64,000 nt of DNA from Paraburkholderia lycopersici. Lineage in GTDB: Bacteria; Pseudomonadota; Gammaproteobacteria; Burkholderiales; Burkholderiaceae. Shown here in pieces: positions 43,701-52,050 of this stretch. The notes under the pieces were generated by a model. That model saw nothing but the letters and a program-made list of their open reading frames with translations. It ran no database searches and was not told the DNA's origin. The stretch is taken from contig NZ_FMYQ01000029.1 in assembly GCF_900096975.1 (NCBI RefSeq), positions 1 through 64,000 of the forward strand. Direction: 5' to 3'. How positions within the stretch are numbered: position 1 is the stretch's first letter; every line of letters starts with the position of its first letter. Made by a program: the position numbers and the translations under genes.

Positions 43701-44545
43701 AGGCCCGCAATCCCCCTCGCCTGCCCGCGGGGCAGAAAGATAAGCCCCGATTTGCCGACAAGTGCACGCGCCGCGTCCTCGGTATCCACGATTAAAGTTC
43801 GCGCTTCGAGAAAAAAGCGTACTGACGGCTCAGCCCGACGAATCGCTGCGACGGCAAAAGCCAGCACCTCATCGGGAGAATCAGCCGCATAAGCAAGCCT
43901 GGCGGTACCTTCATTGAGTCCGCGCAAAAGCTCTTCGCCTTGCGACTCTCGACCGGCAAGCAGAACTTCCTCGACAAGCGCAGGGGAAAATCTGTTCGAG
44001 AATTCCTCCCAGAATTCATCGATGCTGCGCGCCCCTGCCGAAGGCATCAGTCTCAGCTCGTATCTCGCCCAGCGGGCAGCAACTGCGGGACATGTGCTCA
44101 GCCAGTCTTCCAGCATCGCCCCATCGATGTACTTGACGTCCTTCCAGGCCCCCTGCTCGCGCTTCGCCTGTACCCAGTCTGGCAACTTCACCGTGGGGTT
44201 ATCCCACGTCCTTGGAGAAACGAAAACGAATGTCGTCTCTTTGCGCGCAGCCTCGTCTACCTGCCTTGTTCGCTTCTCGTAGTCACTGGCGGCCTTTCCG
44301 GCCGCACCTTCCGTGACGCCGAACTCCCAGATTGACCTTCCATCCGGGACATATGTTGGCATCCCCGTCGCGTCCAGCACGCCATCGAAGCCTCGCACCT
44401 GCCCCTTGTCCCCGTTTGGAAAACGGATATCTGAGATGTTTGCCGCAGTTGCCCTGATTAAGTCGGCAACCAGCGCGGGGAAACTGGTTCTAGCCTGAAG
44501 CGTATCTGCCCACTGTTGCAGGTTCGTCGCCGTGACCCAACGCAT
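40790..44545 (-). CDS. Large protein with nuclease-like N-terminus and long helical region; candidate defence effector
   Basis: A 1,251-residue protein. The first 100 residues (MRWVTATNLQQWADTLQART, then RGFDGVLDATG and SIWEFGVTEGAAGKAASDYEKRT) resemble a restriction-endonuclease-like fold with an acidic D54, E74 and K84. Residues about 190-360 (LLRGLNEGTARLAYAADSPDEVLAF, then CGRSLAVLARQRPSG) look like a STAND-type NTPase region but contain no GxxGxGK P-loop, so if it is one it is degenerate. The remaining 850 residues are helical, alpha-solenoid-like. No membrane segments. It follows a 301-residue gene on the same strand by 126 bases. This domain plan (nuclease, NTPase-like, helical sensor) is that of known anti-phage proteins; assignment as a defence protein is inference. 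Confidence 0.7.
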   Translation of the reverse strand: MRWVTATNLQQWADTLQARTSFPALVADLIRATAANISDIRFPNGDKGQVRGFDGVLDATGMPTYVPDGRSIWEFGVTEGAAGKAASDYEKRTRQVDEAARKETTFVFVSPRTWDNPTVKLPDWVQAKREQGAWKDVKYIDGAMLEDWLSTCPAVAARWARYELRLMPSAGARSIDEFWEEFSNRFSPALVEEVLLAGRESQGEELLRGLNEGTARLAYAADSPDEVLAFAVAAIRRAEPSVRFFLEARTLIVDTEDAARALVGKSGLIFLPRGQARGIAGLLSQYGPTVVSAGADEKRSNHVLLNRPHSSALGKAFVAMGFTEEEGYDIARRCGRSLAVLARQRPSGTAERPEWMDSAEPLLPALLAGAWVSSGNADQAVLCTLAKCAEYEVVEAPLRKLAKLKDPPVDHVGDVWTMRSSVDAFVHLGHLIGPEHLRQFSAAATRVFSYIPPAPKEDELFRPLAERQDAHSNWLREGMMTMLLHMAVLHEQADFTVQGTTPQEFVNGIVRGLPGLSGDYRLLASLQDNLALLAEAAPIPFLEALERLLEGDAAAIKPIFEEQKGFLTPRTYYVGLLWALETLAWDPALLLRSAMCLARLTAIDPGGSLSNRPINSLRAIFLSWSPNTGAHAKQRTAVLAHIVRAVPAIAWPLLTKLLPRSHDTSSPTATPKFREFGAAEREALTFGVVWESQAAVVRLALEHVGQEPGRWETLIGAMSEFPPETLDSMLSALDSVLAEVTSDIRFPIWDALRKEANRHRAFADTDWALRPEALARVDAVIEKFKPDDQLLQSAWLFDDWMPTVPGVAADAEDPMAPVDAARSDALRAIVASSGVQGLVDLAKRVKQPHSLAMSVQTLQLPREQLAKLLRSTVETGDGLDIVSTTIIAEGFMRFGDSFAGDVQDTVAALDVEPRRTARLLTGLDENMHTWRVVSSFGRDVNEAYWAQKHSYSIKGSTEELLFAIESYASRGRPIAAIEAAVRRLKEVTSDVLLRLLDSAIPEINASQGRGGTMTAYYLEQVFDELETRGDVAPEELAKREFAYLPFFGRRKKPLTLHRLMAERAGLFMEAICAVFKAANAEAREVSENERRLAVAAYDLLEGLRLVPGQAGNDIDEKVLLQWCYEVRDLAKTVDRVDVTDGRIGHLLAHAPASSVDGAWPHQAVRSAIESIASDKLENGLAIERFNMRGVYGKGIGEGGDQERELAKQARNWADTTQDFPRTSAMLMRIAEGWMRDAERADVDAAKQSLRS

Positions 44546-44671
44546 CTCACTTCCTCATACACTTATTGTTGAAAACTAAAGCCGACAAGCGCGAGCGTCC
44601 TGTAGATTGCTAGCAGGGTCGCGCCTACCCGCACGCGACCTGCGTCGACGGCCGCCTTGGCCCACTCTTCG

Positions 44672-45577
44672 TTATGCCCTCGCCCAACCGAGCTCCCGCA
44701 ATATCAATCCCATCGAGGCTAATGCAGCTTCTGCATCGGCCTCCGTCAGGCGGCGGGCTCCACGGGAAAATTCCTCATTGGGCTTTAGGCGTGCATGCAG
44801 CCGGGCGATAATCTTCGCCGCATTGATGAGTAGCGCCATCGGTTTTGCGCCTCGTTCGAGGTGCTTGATGTGCTCATTCAAATCCACAGCCCTGAACTGC
44901 GCGTCACCGTCCCGGTCGGCCAACCACAACCCTATTGCCGCCGGCGCCGCATATCGGCACGCGTCGATGATGGCCTCCGGCCCTTGTCGATGTTCGGCAT
45001 CAGATACGCGGTCAAGCTGCCGGTGGATATCGTCGACGCCGGCTGCGGGTATCGCAGCATCGTCGAGGTCAGGCATCGCGCCAAGACTTGAACGAGCACG
45101 CAACGTCACCAGGTTCTCGCCCGTCGATAGCCGCTCCACGCTCAAAAGAGTCCACAACGTGTAGCTTTCGCGAACGCCGAGGGCAAAGAGAGCAGGGCTG
45201 TGCCCCCTGGCGACATCGCCTGGGCCGAACCACGGAGCATAGGTGTAGAGATTCTTGACGAAAAGTCCCGACAAATCGACGCCGCCAGTTTCGAGGGGAG
45301 CAGCCGGATGCCGTTGCACATGCCACGCGGCGGGTTGTGTGTCAAAGCGCTGATAGAGTCTGCCGCGACGGACGCGTGTTACCGGGTCAAAGGCATCCTC
45401 CCGAAAGATGAGCTTCGCCCACGCCAAATCGGGAGTCCCGCTCGGGATAGCGTCCCAGTCGCCCTCCTGAGAAATGAGCGTCGCGACAGAGGCGAATGGC
45501 GACGGCCAAACACCAAAGCCATACAATGAAGGAGACCCCTCGTAGAAAAGACGCCTGTCGACATCGATGCCAAACAT
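44672..45577 (-). CDS. Unknown protein upstream of the 1,251-residue protein
   Basis: A 301-residue soluble protein starting MFGIDVDRRLFYEGSPSLYGFGVWP. No family recognised. The C-terminal 70 residues are helical and charged (DLNEHIKHLERGAKPMALLINAAKIIARLHARLKPNEEF). It precedes the 1,251-residue gene on the same strand, so the two probably form one operon. Codon use fits the island. Confidence 0.65.
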   Translation of the reverse strand: MFGIDVDRRLFYEGSPSLYGFGVWPSPFASVATLISQEGDWDAIPSGTPDLAWAKLIFREDAFDPVTRVRRGRLYQRFDTQPAAWHVQRHPAAPLETGGVDLSGLFVKNLYTYAPWFGPGDVARGHSPALFALGVRESYTLWTLLSVERLSTGENLVTLRARSSLGAMPDLDDAAIPAAGVDDIHRQLDRVSDAEHRQGPEAIIDACRYAAPAAIGLWLADRDGDAQFRAVDLNEHIKHLERGAKPMALLINAAKIIARLHARLKPNEEFSRGARRLTEADAEAALASMGLILRELGWARA

Positions 45578-45824
45578 TTGTGCTCACATCCATTGTGTGT
45601 TGCTCATGCCCCACGCATTGCGGGCGCTTCCCGGCATTGCGCAGCACGAACCATTTGCGATTCTGCCTGTCCTGCTTTTCTCCTCGCTGGAAACCGAATG
45701 GTACACAGACTAGTACTCGCCCGCCCGCCTAACCAACCGGATGAAACCATCGTGAAGTGAACAATAGGCGGCTTCCGGTCTCGCATTCCGCCTTTTTCTG
45801 CCATCGCGACCCCAATCGCCGACT
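45578..45824. other. Non-coding gap upstream of the two-gene module
   Basis: No gene seen. It should carry the minus-strand promoter for the module, and is bounded on the right by the hsdR remnant. Confidence 0.35.
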
Positions 45825-46061
45825 TCAGGCCACCGCCCGCTCCCGAATCTCGCTCAGCACCTGCACTATCTGCGTCACTGTCGCCTGAGGAAAAACACCG
45901 AACGGCCCGTGAACATTCAGGTCTGTAAACGGCGACTCAAACAACCTGTCCGCCTCCATGACGCCGTTCTGGGTCAGTTCCTGCACAATCAGGTTGATAA
46001 ATTCAATCTGGTTCGGCGTAGCGGTTGTACCGTTGATGAAAGCGCTGAAAACAGCGCTTGT
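45825..46061 (-). pseudogene. Fragment of type I restriction enzyme R subunit (HsdR C-terminus)
   Basis: The minus strand encodes SAFINGTTATPNQIEFINLI, then ELTQNGVMEADRLFESPFTDLNVHGPFGVF and a TGA stop at 45825-45827. This matches the C-terminal end of EcoEI/EcoR124-type HsdR proteins (the FxxxVxxLTxxGxMxPxxLxxPPFTDL stretch). About 70 codons remain; there is no start, no helicase domain and no HsdM/HsdS nearby. It is a remnant of a lost restriction system, recognisable only by its conserved tail. Confidence 0.7.
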
Positions 46062-46166
46062 TGTTCCACAATGGCTCCTCGATACCGAATCCGGCCGGCT
46101 TCGTATTTATCGCACAGTTTGTGGGTTGGATTTTCCCGCCGTCGGACAAATTCAGCTGCGCCGAAG

Positions 46167-46203
46167 AAAAAAACGGCGAGTCTGTCGGAAAACTCGCCGT
46201 TCT
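46167..46203 (-). terminator. Terminator of the primase/helicase-type gene
   Basis: On the minus strand AACGGCGAGTTTTCC, loop, and GACTCGCCGTT followed by TTTTT, starting six bases after the gene's stop codon. Confidence 0.82.
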
Positions 46204-46208
46204 GACCA

Positions 46209-47909
46209 TCACGCAGCCAAGAGCTGCCCAAATTCAAAATCATTCTGTGCCGGCAGGAGGTCCTGCGGCACATCGAAAACCGTCACCTTGGAGGCAGGGA
46301 ACCCTGCCCCCAAACGCTGCGTGCTTTCTTCTCCACCGGGCAGTCGACGCAGAACCATCGACCACCCGCCGGTCGCCCATTTTGTGCCCATATACACCCT
46401 GCGAAGGCCTTGGTGTTCAGGACTGTTGGCGACGAACACTTTCCACGCACCCTTTACCGTCGCCACGCGCAGGCCGATGCGGGCCAGCTGAGCGACGATT
46501 TCCGGATTGCCCGTCGGGTCCTCACAGACCCGCTGGATTGCTTCCGAAATTGAAAGGTTGCGGGTAACCAGCGCGTCTGCCTCCATGCACTTGAAAGGCA
46601 GAACGCGAGTAAGCAGCGCCTCCAGGCAACGGGTCTCGTCAGCCACAGCATGCGCCCCGATACTCGACTCGATGTCGAGCATCTCGACCAGCACGTCCGC
46701 ATCTTCGGCCGTCGCCGGCTGCGAAGAAACGAATGCCCAGTATGACGCAAGCAGCGTACCGACTGTATCCGCAAGGCGGCCATCGCCACCTGCGGCAAGG
46801 ATGCGCTCGCGCACAACCTTCTCCGATGCCTGGAATACACTCCAGCGACTGACGAAGCGACGAGCGAGACGTGGCCCCAATCGGCGGGCCTCATCTTCAG
46901 TCAACTGGATTGCGTCGGCCTTGCGGGACTTCGCTTCCAGAATGACCCAGCGTGAAAGGTCGGCTGGCTCCATCTTGCCCGGGCAAATACCGGCTGCCAG
47001 AAACGGGCTGTAAAAGCGATAGCTCCGTGTCGTGCCGCCAGGCGTTCCGCGAACAATTCCTTCGTCTCCCTCCTGAAGGCTGTAGGACATGCGTGCAATC
47101 TCAAGCGTGTCCTTGGTATGACGCCGCGAAGGGTCAGCCTCAAACTCGTCGAGAATCACTGCGCGGCCGGTACCTCCAAGTGCTTGATAAAAAGCGGCCA
47201 TTGTCTGCGGACCTGTACACGCGTGCGCAACCGGGCCAAGCAACCATTTCGTCAACTCAAGCGCAGTCGACTTCCCGACGCCATGACGGCCGCCGAGAAA
47301 CAGGTTGCTTCGGCGTCGAAGAGCAGGAGCGACAAAGGCAACACCAAGCCAGCCAAGCTGTAATTCAGGCGCGATTGGCTGTTGCCAATCAATACCCGAG
47401 AAAGCCCGCCGAATCAGTTCGACCTCGTCGTCCGTCGCCTCCGGAGTAGACGCGTCAAAGCCGACATCCCCGCTCGCAGAATAAATCCTGTTCTCGTGAA
47501 TGCCGTGCTCCAATCGGGTCCCATCCGGGCGCCACAACTCGCGCCCATTCACCACCAACTGACCGTCGTTCATGAGCCAGACACCAGCCCTACGTTCGTA
47601 GGACTCGACGTATGGCCCCTTGGACTGACAGTCGCGAATGATGTCGGTCGCGAGCGCGCGGTGGTCAAACAAGACAACCTCTTTTTTGGGATGGAGGCGC
47701 GCATAGCGCTCTTCGCACCAGTCCGCACCACAAAGCGTCTTCAGTTCCATCTCCTTCATTTCAGAAGGTGACAGCTTGACGACGGTCTTCGTGAGCTCGC
47801 TCAGCACGACGCATTTTGCTCCCAGCGTTCCGAGTGGCACATAGCCACCTCGAGCAGCGATGTTGCCGGATTGCAGGGGGGTGCCGTTAGCGTTGATGAT
47901 GGTGGTCAT
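46209..47909 (-). CDS. Island-encoded P-loop ATPase of primase/helicase type
   Basis: A 566-residue protein. Walker A GGRHGVGKST at about residues 206-215 and Walker B AVILDEFEAD at about 250-260, with a later arginine-finger region (EPADLSRWVILEAK). The order and the N-terminal 190-residue lead domain fit the D5/SF3-like or DUF927-like replication proteins of phages, plasmids and integrative elements. Start ATG 47909 has GAGGA 8 bases upstream; an upstream in-frame start exists. It is the last gene of a leftward run including the HNH-like and PLD genes, with GTTACCC-type repeats at its upstream side. Role in excised-island replication is an inference. Confidence 0.75.
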   Translation of the reverse strand: MTTIINANGTPLQSGNIAARGGYVPLGTLGAKCVVLSELTKTVVKLSPSEMKEMELKTLCGADWCEERYARLHPKKEVVLFDHRALATDIIRDCQSKGPYVESYERRAGVWLMNDGQLVVNGRELWRPDGTRLEHGIHENRIYSASGDVGFDASTPEATDDEVELIRRAFSGIDWQQPIAPELQLGWLGVAFVAPALRRRSNLFLGGRHGVGKSTALELTKWLLGPVAHACTGPQTMAAFYQALGGTGRAVILDEFEADPSRRHTKDTLEIARMSYSLQEGDEGIVRGTPGGTTRSYRFYSPFLAAGICPGKMEPADLSRWVILEAKSRKADAIQLTEDEARRLGPRLARRFVSRWSVFQASEKVVRERILAAGGDGRLADTVGTLLASYWAFVSSQPATAEDADVLVEMLDIESSIGAHAVADETRCLEALLTRVLPFKCMEADALVTRNLSISEAIQRVCEDPTGNPEIVAQLARIGLRVATVKGAWKVFVANSPEHQGLRRVYMGTKWATGGWSMVLRRLPGGEESTQRLGAGFPASKVTVFDVPQDLLPAQNDFEFGQLLAA

Positions 47910-48169
47910 ACATGTCCTCTTTGCAGTTTGGAACGCGCATGCGTCCCATTGGTTGATGGATGAAGTAGTCATCGGTCGGCCGCCGAAAGGCGGCACGAGG
48001 CATCAGCCAGGACAGCTGAGGGGTTGCAACACCCCGTTGGCACCACACCTCCTTTGCTGAAGTGTTGGTTTCGGTTTCCGGATTTTGAAAGAGCATGCTG
48101 GGGGCAGGTCGCCCCCAGCACTGTGTATACGGCGGGTGAAGGAAGAACTTAAGGGACGTGTCAGATACC

Positions 48170-48193
48170 GTTACCCAGTTACCCTTGTTACTG
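48170..48193. repeat. GTTACCC-type repeat triplet, locus B
   Basis: GTTACCC (48170), GTTACCC (48178) and GTTACTG (48187) in the gap between the HNH-like gene and the primase-type gene, that is, in the likely promoter region of the latter. Confidence 0.6.
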
Positions 48194-48261
48194 AGGAATC
48201 GCAATCAGAGGAATCGCGCGCTGTGGCGCCGCGCTGCCGCCACTGCGAAGCGCCACAGCGC

Positions 48262-49176
48262 TCAGACTTCGAGGTCCCACGCCGCGACGATTTTGCTCTC
48301 GTCTATACTGGCGTGCAGACGCCGATGTGTTGCTCCCAGTATGGCCTCGACCTGTTCGTGGCTATCCCGGTACCACTCAAGAAAGGCCTCAAACAACGTG
48401 GGTTGAAGCCAGATATCGGCGATATGCTGCTCGGACTGGATGGCGGGAAAAATCAGCTTGACCATCCGGTCAAACGACTGCTTCGCATGCAAGGATGCGG
48501 CGCAAGCTCGGAAATGCGCCAAAAGTTGATGCCGTGTCTGGTCATATCCGTCGTCGCCGCACCACCGCATCAGCATGAGTTGAACCATCTGAGCGGTGGG
48601 CGTAAACAGGTGTCGTGGCGGAACCACCGCGAGCGGAAAGACCAGTTGCTGTTCGCCGGTCGCAGCGCACCAACCACCGTACACAAGAGAAGCCAGGCGC
48701 GCCCACTCCTTGGGCAGGAGTCCATCGACGGTTTCGTCCCATTGTGCAATCTCGACAATCTCCTCGAAGCTCTTGTCGCTCTTGGCCCTGTTGACACGCT
48801 GCGTCAGTGCCGCCAGGTTGGCCAGTGCATAGGTGCCATCGTTCAATAAGCGGTCGAGCGAAGGGTTGGCCGGAGACTGCCCCTTGAAAACAAACTCAGC
48901 GTGGGAAACGGGACAATGCGTCCCGGTAATTTCGCGCAGCGTTGTCGGTGTGACTGAAGAGTCGACAATGAAGCCCCGCTTGACCGCGTTGATTCTCAGC
49001 CCCACCCACTTCGTAAAAAAATAGCGCGGCTTGGATTTGGGCCCACGGTAGGTGTCGAAAGCTGCCAGTAACTCGGGCGGCACCTTGGCGTCTCGGCGAA
49101 AACCGTACTGGGCGCAAAGCGCGCCCAAGGTTCGGCATTCACGGAGAAAGAGCTCACCGCGGTCGGCGTCTAGCAT
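48262..49176 (-). CDS. HNH-like protein of the island
   Basis: A 304-residue protein. The segment CPVSHAEF, then NPSLDRLLNDGTYALANLAALTQRVNRAKSDKS, follows the layout of phage-type HNH nucleases (CPxTG ... PSxDRxDxxxGYxxxNxxxxSxxxNxxKxD). The first His of a classical HNH is missing or displaced (Cys-Pro motif instead; the middle Asn and the Asn-x-x-Lys are kept). The C-terminal half is unrecognised. ATG 49176 was chosen; an in-frame TTG at 49191 would overlap the upstream region more tightly. The PLD gene ends about 20 bases before it, so the two are one transcription unit. Confidence 0.6.
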   Translation of the reverse strand: MLDADRGELFLRECRTLGALCAQYGFRRDAKVPPELLAAFDTYRGPKSKPRYFFTKWVGLRINAVKRGFIVDSSVTPTTLREITGTHCPVSHAEFVFKGQSPANPSLDRLLNDGTYALANLAALTQRVNRAKSDKSFEEIVEIAQWDETVDGLLPKEWARLASLVYGGWCAATGEQQLVFPLAVVPPRHLFTPTAQMVQLMLMRWCGDDGYDQTRHQLLAHFRACAASLHAKQSFDRMVKLIFPAIQSEQHIADIWLQPTLFEAFLEWYRDSHEQVEAILGATHRRLHASIDESKIVAAWDLEV

Positions 49177-49197
49177 GTCAGAAGCCCGCAACGCCTG

Positions 49198-50415
49198 CTA
49201 TCGCTCGTAGCAGAACGCGTCAATGAACGCCATTCTTGAGTCCCAGATACGCCCGTCGAGGTCATCAACGGGGCGCTCTGCGTTCCACCATGGGCTGCAC
49301 AACAGCGGTCGAATCACGTGAGTCCAGTATGTGTCGATGGTCAGGTACGCCTTCCTGACCCCGATGGCCTCGGACAGCTTGTCCTTATTTGCGCTATCGA
49401 CGCACACAAAATAGTCAGGGCGCTTCAACGCCAGTAGCCGGCTGGCCGTTGCCAGGCCGCCCCCGCGCTCCGCATCTTCAAACGACTCCAGAAACCTACC
49501 TTTGAATCTTTCAAAATCATTCTCACTGATACTTCCAGTGCGCGGAATGAAATCTAACGCAGCGCTGAAGCCTTCCGGGCGAGACTTCACCAGACTCTTA
49601 AACACGCCCGCTCCGACCATCGAGCCAAACCATGCCCAGTCCAGGTCCGGCACTTCTGCTGGCTTACTCTCGTTGCGCGCATATGTGCCAGCAATTGCCT
49701 TTCTCTGGCCCTCGGTCATATCCGCGAAACGCGGTATCTGCGAAAACCAGACCCGTGCATGGTCCATTATGCCGACGCGCCCTTCGACGTCATGGTGGGG
49801 GTCCGACTTCACACGCTCGATGAATTCGGACCATTCGTCATCCAGGAGATTGCGGTATTCAGAATCTCCCGTCGGCATGTTGATTGGAAGGTCCTTCTCC
49901 AAGTCGGCTCGTGCGGCTTGGGTAGCTCGATGCTTCAGGCGATAAGCCCTCAGGAAGTCTTCACTAATGTAGTTTGATTCGGTCCAGGCAGACTCAATGG
50001 CATGGAGGATGTCCCGGTACAGGGCGTCTGACGTGTCGCCCTCGACATACAGCGCTGCCTCGTGATTTATCCCGAAGCCGGCTCGCGTGAAATTTGGGCT
50101 GCCCAAGACAAGCGAGAACTTGCTCGCAGTTCGGAAAAGGTAAATCTTGGGATGGAAGGTCCCGGCACTGCTGTTCGGAACCACGCGCGCCCCCGGGACA
50201 TCGCGCAGTGCCTGCAGGAGGTCGGGGTCGGTTTGGTGGAAGTGCGTGCCTATCGCGAACCGCTTCACCTTGGCAGCGTTGCTCAGCAAATGCTTTGCCA
50301 AGGGGCTCATTGAGCCCCAAGCCACGGCCCAGTACAGTTCTTCGTGACCGTCGATGAGTTTTCGTACGGTCGATTCAAGGTCTTGGCCTTGCAGGTACTT
50401 CGGTGCCGTCGCCAT
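49198..50415 (-). CDS. Phospholipase D-like (HKD) nuclease with C-terminal extension
   Basis: A 405-residue protein. The PLD-type catalytic motif is FHPKIYLF (H88, K90) with SPNFTRAGFGINHEA (S106, N108, E119), the single-HKD nuclease pattern (as in restriction-associated PLD proteins). A C-terminal domain of about 200 residues contains LALKRPDYFVCVDSANKDKL and is not recognised. No signal peptide. It is upstream of the HNH-like gene and downstream of two unknown genes across a 186-base gap. A nuclease role in defence or element maintenance is an inference. Confidence 0.75.
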   Translation of the reverse strand: MATAPKYLQGQDLESTVRKLIDGHEELYWAVAWGSMSPLAKHLLSNAAKVKRFAIGTHFHQTDPDLLQALRDVPGARVVPNSSAGTFHPKIYLFRTASKFSLVLGSPNFTRAGFGINHEAALYVEGDTSDALYRDILHAIESAWTESNYISEDFLRAYRLKHRATQAARADLEKDLPINMPTGDSEYRNLLDDEWSEFIERVKSDPHHDVEGRVGIMDHARVWFSQIPRFADMTEGQRKAIAGTYARNESKPAEVPDLDWAWFGSMVGAGVFKSLVKSRPEGFSAALDFIPRTGSISENDFERFKGRFLESFEDAERGGGLATASRLLALKRPDYFVCVDSANKDKLSEAIGVRKAYLTIDTYWTHVIRPLLCSPWWNAERPVDDLDGRIWDSRMAFIDAFCYER

Positions 50416-50601
50416 TCGCGGAGTCCGTTGCGTAACGTCGTGTTCGAGACCGGGCCACCGCGACGATAAAACAGTCTATCAATTGCGCAGACTAGCAATT
50501 CAAGAGAGCTAGTCGGCGACGGCGGCAAGCCGGGCATAACTGGTTTTCGGCAGCGTAGCCGGATTATTTAGCGTGACCAAGGCCGTTGGTCGTATCGCCG
50601 T

Positions 50602-51153
50602 TTAACCCCGCGCCCTGCTTCCCTTGACCAGACCAACGACCTTCGCGCTCTCATGAAAGGCTTCGTATGCTTCGACGATGCAGCGAAAGAGAGAGCGGTG
50701 GTCAGCCCAAAAGTCTCTTTCCCTCTCCGCATACTCCTTATGCCGGTCGGAGAGGAAAACTCCGGCCTCTTTCAACAATCCCGGCAGTCGCACCAACACG
50801 TTACCATCGGCGGCTGACGCGTCTTCAACCCGCTTCCGCGCTTGACGCGCGATGCTTTCAAAGCGGGCCTGACGTCGCGCCGCGGCCTTCGGGTCCCCGT
50901 TCTGAATCAACCACGCCCGTATGCAATCGAGGTCATCTTGATACAGCTTCCGTAGAGCGGGGTCCACCCAAGCAGTGGCCTTCGTAGGCCGAGTCATCCG
51001 AATCGACGCTTGGAAGTCGTCTGGGTCAGCATCTATCCTGATGCTCGCGATGTTTACGGGAGGTGTTCGCCCGTGGATTTTGCTGTAAACATGGCGCACA
51101 ATAGCCCGTGTGTTTCCCCTGCCCTTCTTGATTCGCACTGTTTTTCTGCTCAT
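50602..51153 (-). CDS. Unknown protein, second gene of a coupled pair
   Basis: A 183-residue basic, helical protein (MSRKTVRIKKGRGNTRAIVRH, ending VGLVKGSRARG). ATG 51153 lies four bases after the stop of the upstream 289-residue gene, so the two are translationally coupled. The open frame extends upstream inside that gene and is a shadow there. No family recognised. Confidence 0.6.
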   Translation of the reverse strand: MSRKTVRIKKGRGNTRAIVRHVYSKIHGRTPPVNIASIRIDADPDDFQASIRMTRPTKATAWVDPALRKLYQDDLDCIRAWLIQNGDPKAAARRQARFESIARQARKRVEDASAADGNVLVRLPGLLKEAGVFLSDRHKEYAERERDFWADHRSLFRCIVEAYEAFHESAKVVGLVKGSRARG

Positions 51154-51157
51154 TTCT

Positions 51158-52027
51158 TCAATGCCCGCGCAGCCCTTCGTCGGCACCAAGGTCTCGCAGC
51201 ACTTGAGAGCCTGGTCCATAGACGACGATTCGACCAAACTTGGGAAGCACCTCACGTAGCTCTTTCATTGACAGCAGGGCGCCCGCTCGTTCGCCGAAAC
51301 GAGCGACGAGGTCGGGGTGCCTGCTCCGCCAGAGCGTCTGCTGTGGCGCCCAGCTATCAAGTGCCTCTCGGTGAAGCTCAATTGTCTCGTTACGCACACC
51401 CGCGAATTGCGGTCGCTGGCGTGTCGCCCAGAGCAGACCGCGCAGCCCCCATCCCGGACGGATGTCGTTCCCCTCCGCGCCGTACTCGATATGCTTGCAG
51501 CACTGCGTGATGCTCGCTCGAATCTCGCGGACGACCTGGGACCGCATCTTCCAGGTCCACGTTGAGCTATCGGAAAGAATCGTCTTCGGCTTGCCGGTCT
51601 TCTTGTCGTCGACCTTGTGAAGAACCGTTTTCGTCGCATACATGAGGACGTAGTCACCGAAAGTGATATGACCGTCAGCGGACATGGCGTCTCGTGCGAC
51701 TCGCGCGTCTGGGGATGATGGGTCCGCCAGGCCGCCCGCTCCAGGACGTGAGAGGAGCCACCAATGAACCTTTCCGTCCGACGCAAAGGCAATGAAGTGG
51801 GTTACAGCGCGACCCCGTTGCATGTCATAGTCGCGTTGCCGCTTGTTTCGTGTAATGGGATAACGCGACGCCATCTTTTCCACGAAAGCAGGAAGTTTGT
51901 GGCTGTCTATGACTCCACCACACCAAAAACGGTGCTTGTTTTTTCCGACTAGTAGCTGAAGCTGCTGCATCAAGGCGGTCGCGTTTCGTGGTACAGGCAG
52001 TTCCAGGGGGGGTGTTATTCGGGACAT
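51158..52027 (-). CDS. Conserved-looking unknown protein, first gene of a coupled pair
   Basis: A 289-residue protein starting at ATG 52027 with GGAG six bases upstream (MSRITPPLELPVPRNATALM). Conserved-looking stretches: KHRFWCGGVIDSHKLPAF, VHWWLLSRPGAGGLADP, ITFGDYVLMYATK and WGLRGLLWATRQRPQFAGVRNETI. I recall similar proteins in integrative elements but cannot name a family; it is not a known replication initiator motif set. A promoter-like TATACG with inverted repeats lies immediately upstream. Confidence 0.6.
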   Translation of the reverse strand: MSRITPPLELPVPRNATALMQQLQLLVGKNKHRFWCGGVIDSHKLPAFVEKMASRYPITRNKRQRDYDMQRGRAVTHFIAFASDGKVHWWLLSRPGAGGLADPSSPDARVARDAMSADGHITFGDYVLMYATKTVLHKVDDKKTGKPKTILSDSSTWTWKMRSQVVREIRASITQCCKHIEYGAEGNDIRPGWGLRGLLWATRQRPQFAGVRNETIELHREALDSWAPQQTLWRSRHPDLVARFGERAGALLSMKELREVLPKFGRIVVYGPGSQVLRDLGADEGLRGH

Positions 52028-52050
52028 TGAGGCTCCATTAAGGGTTTTGT

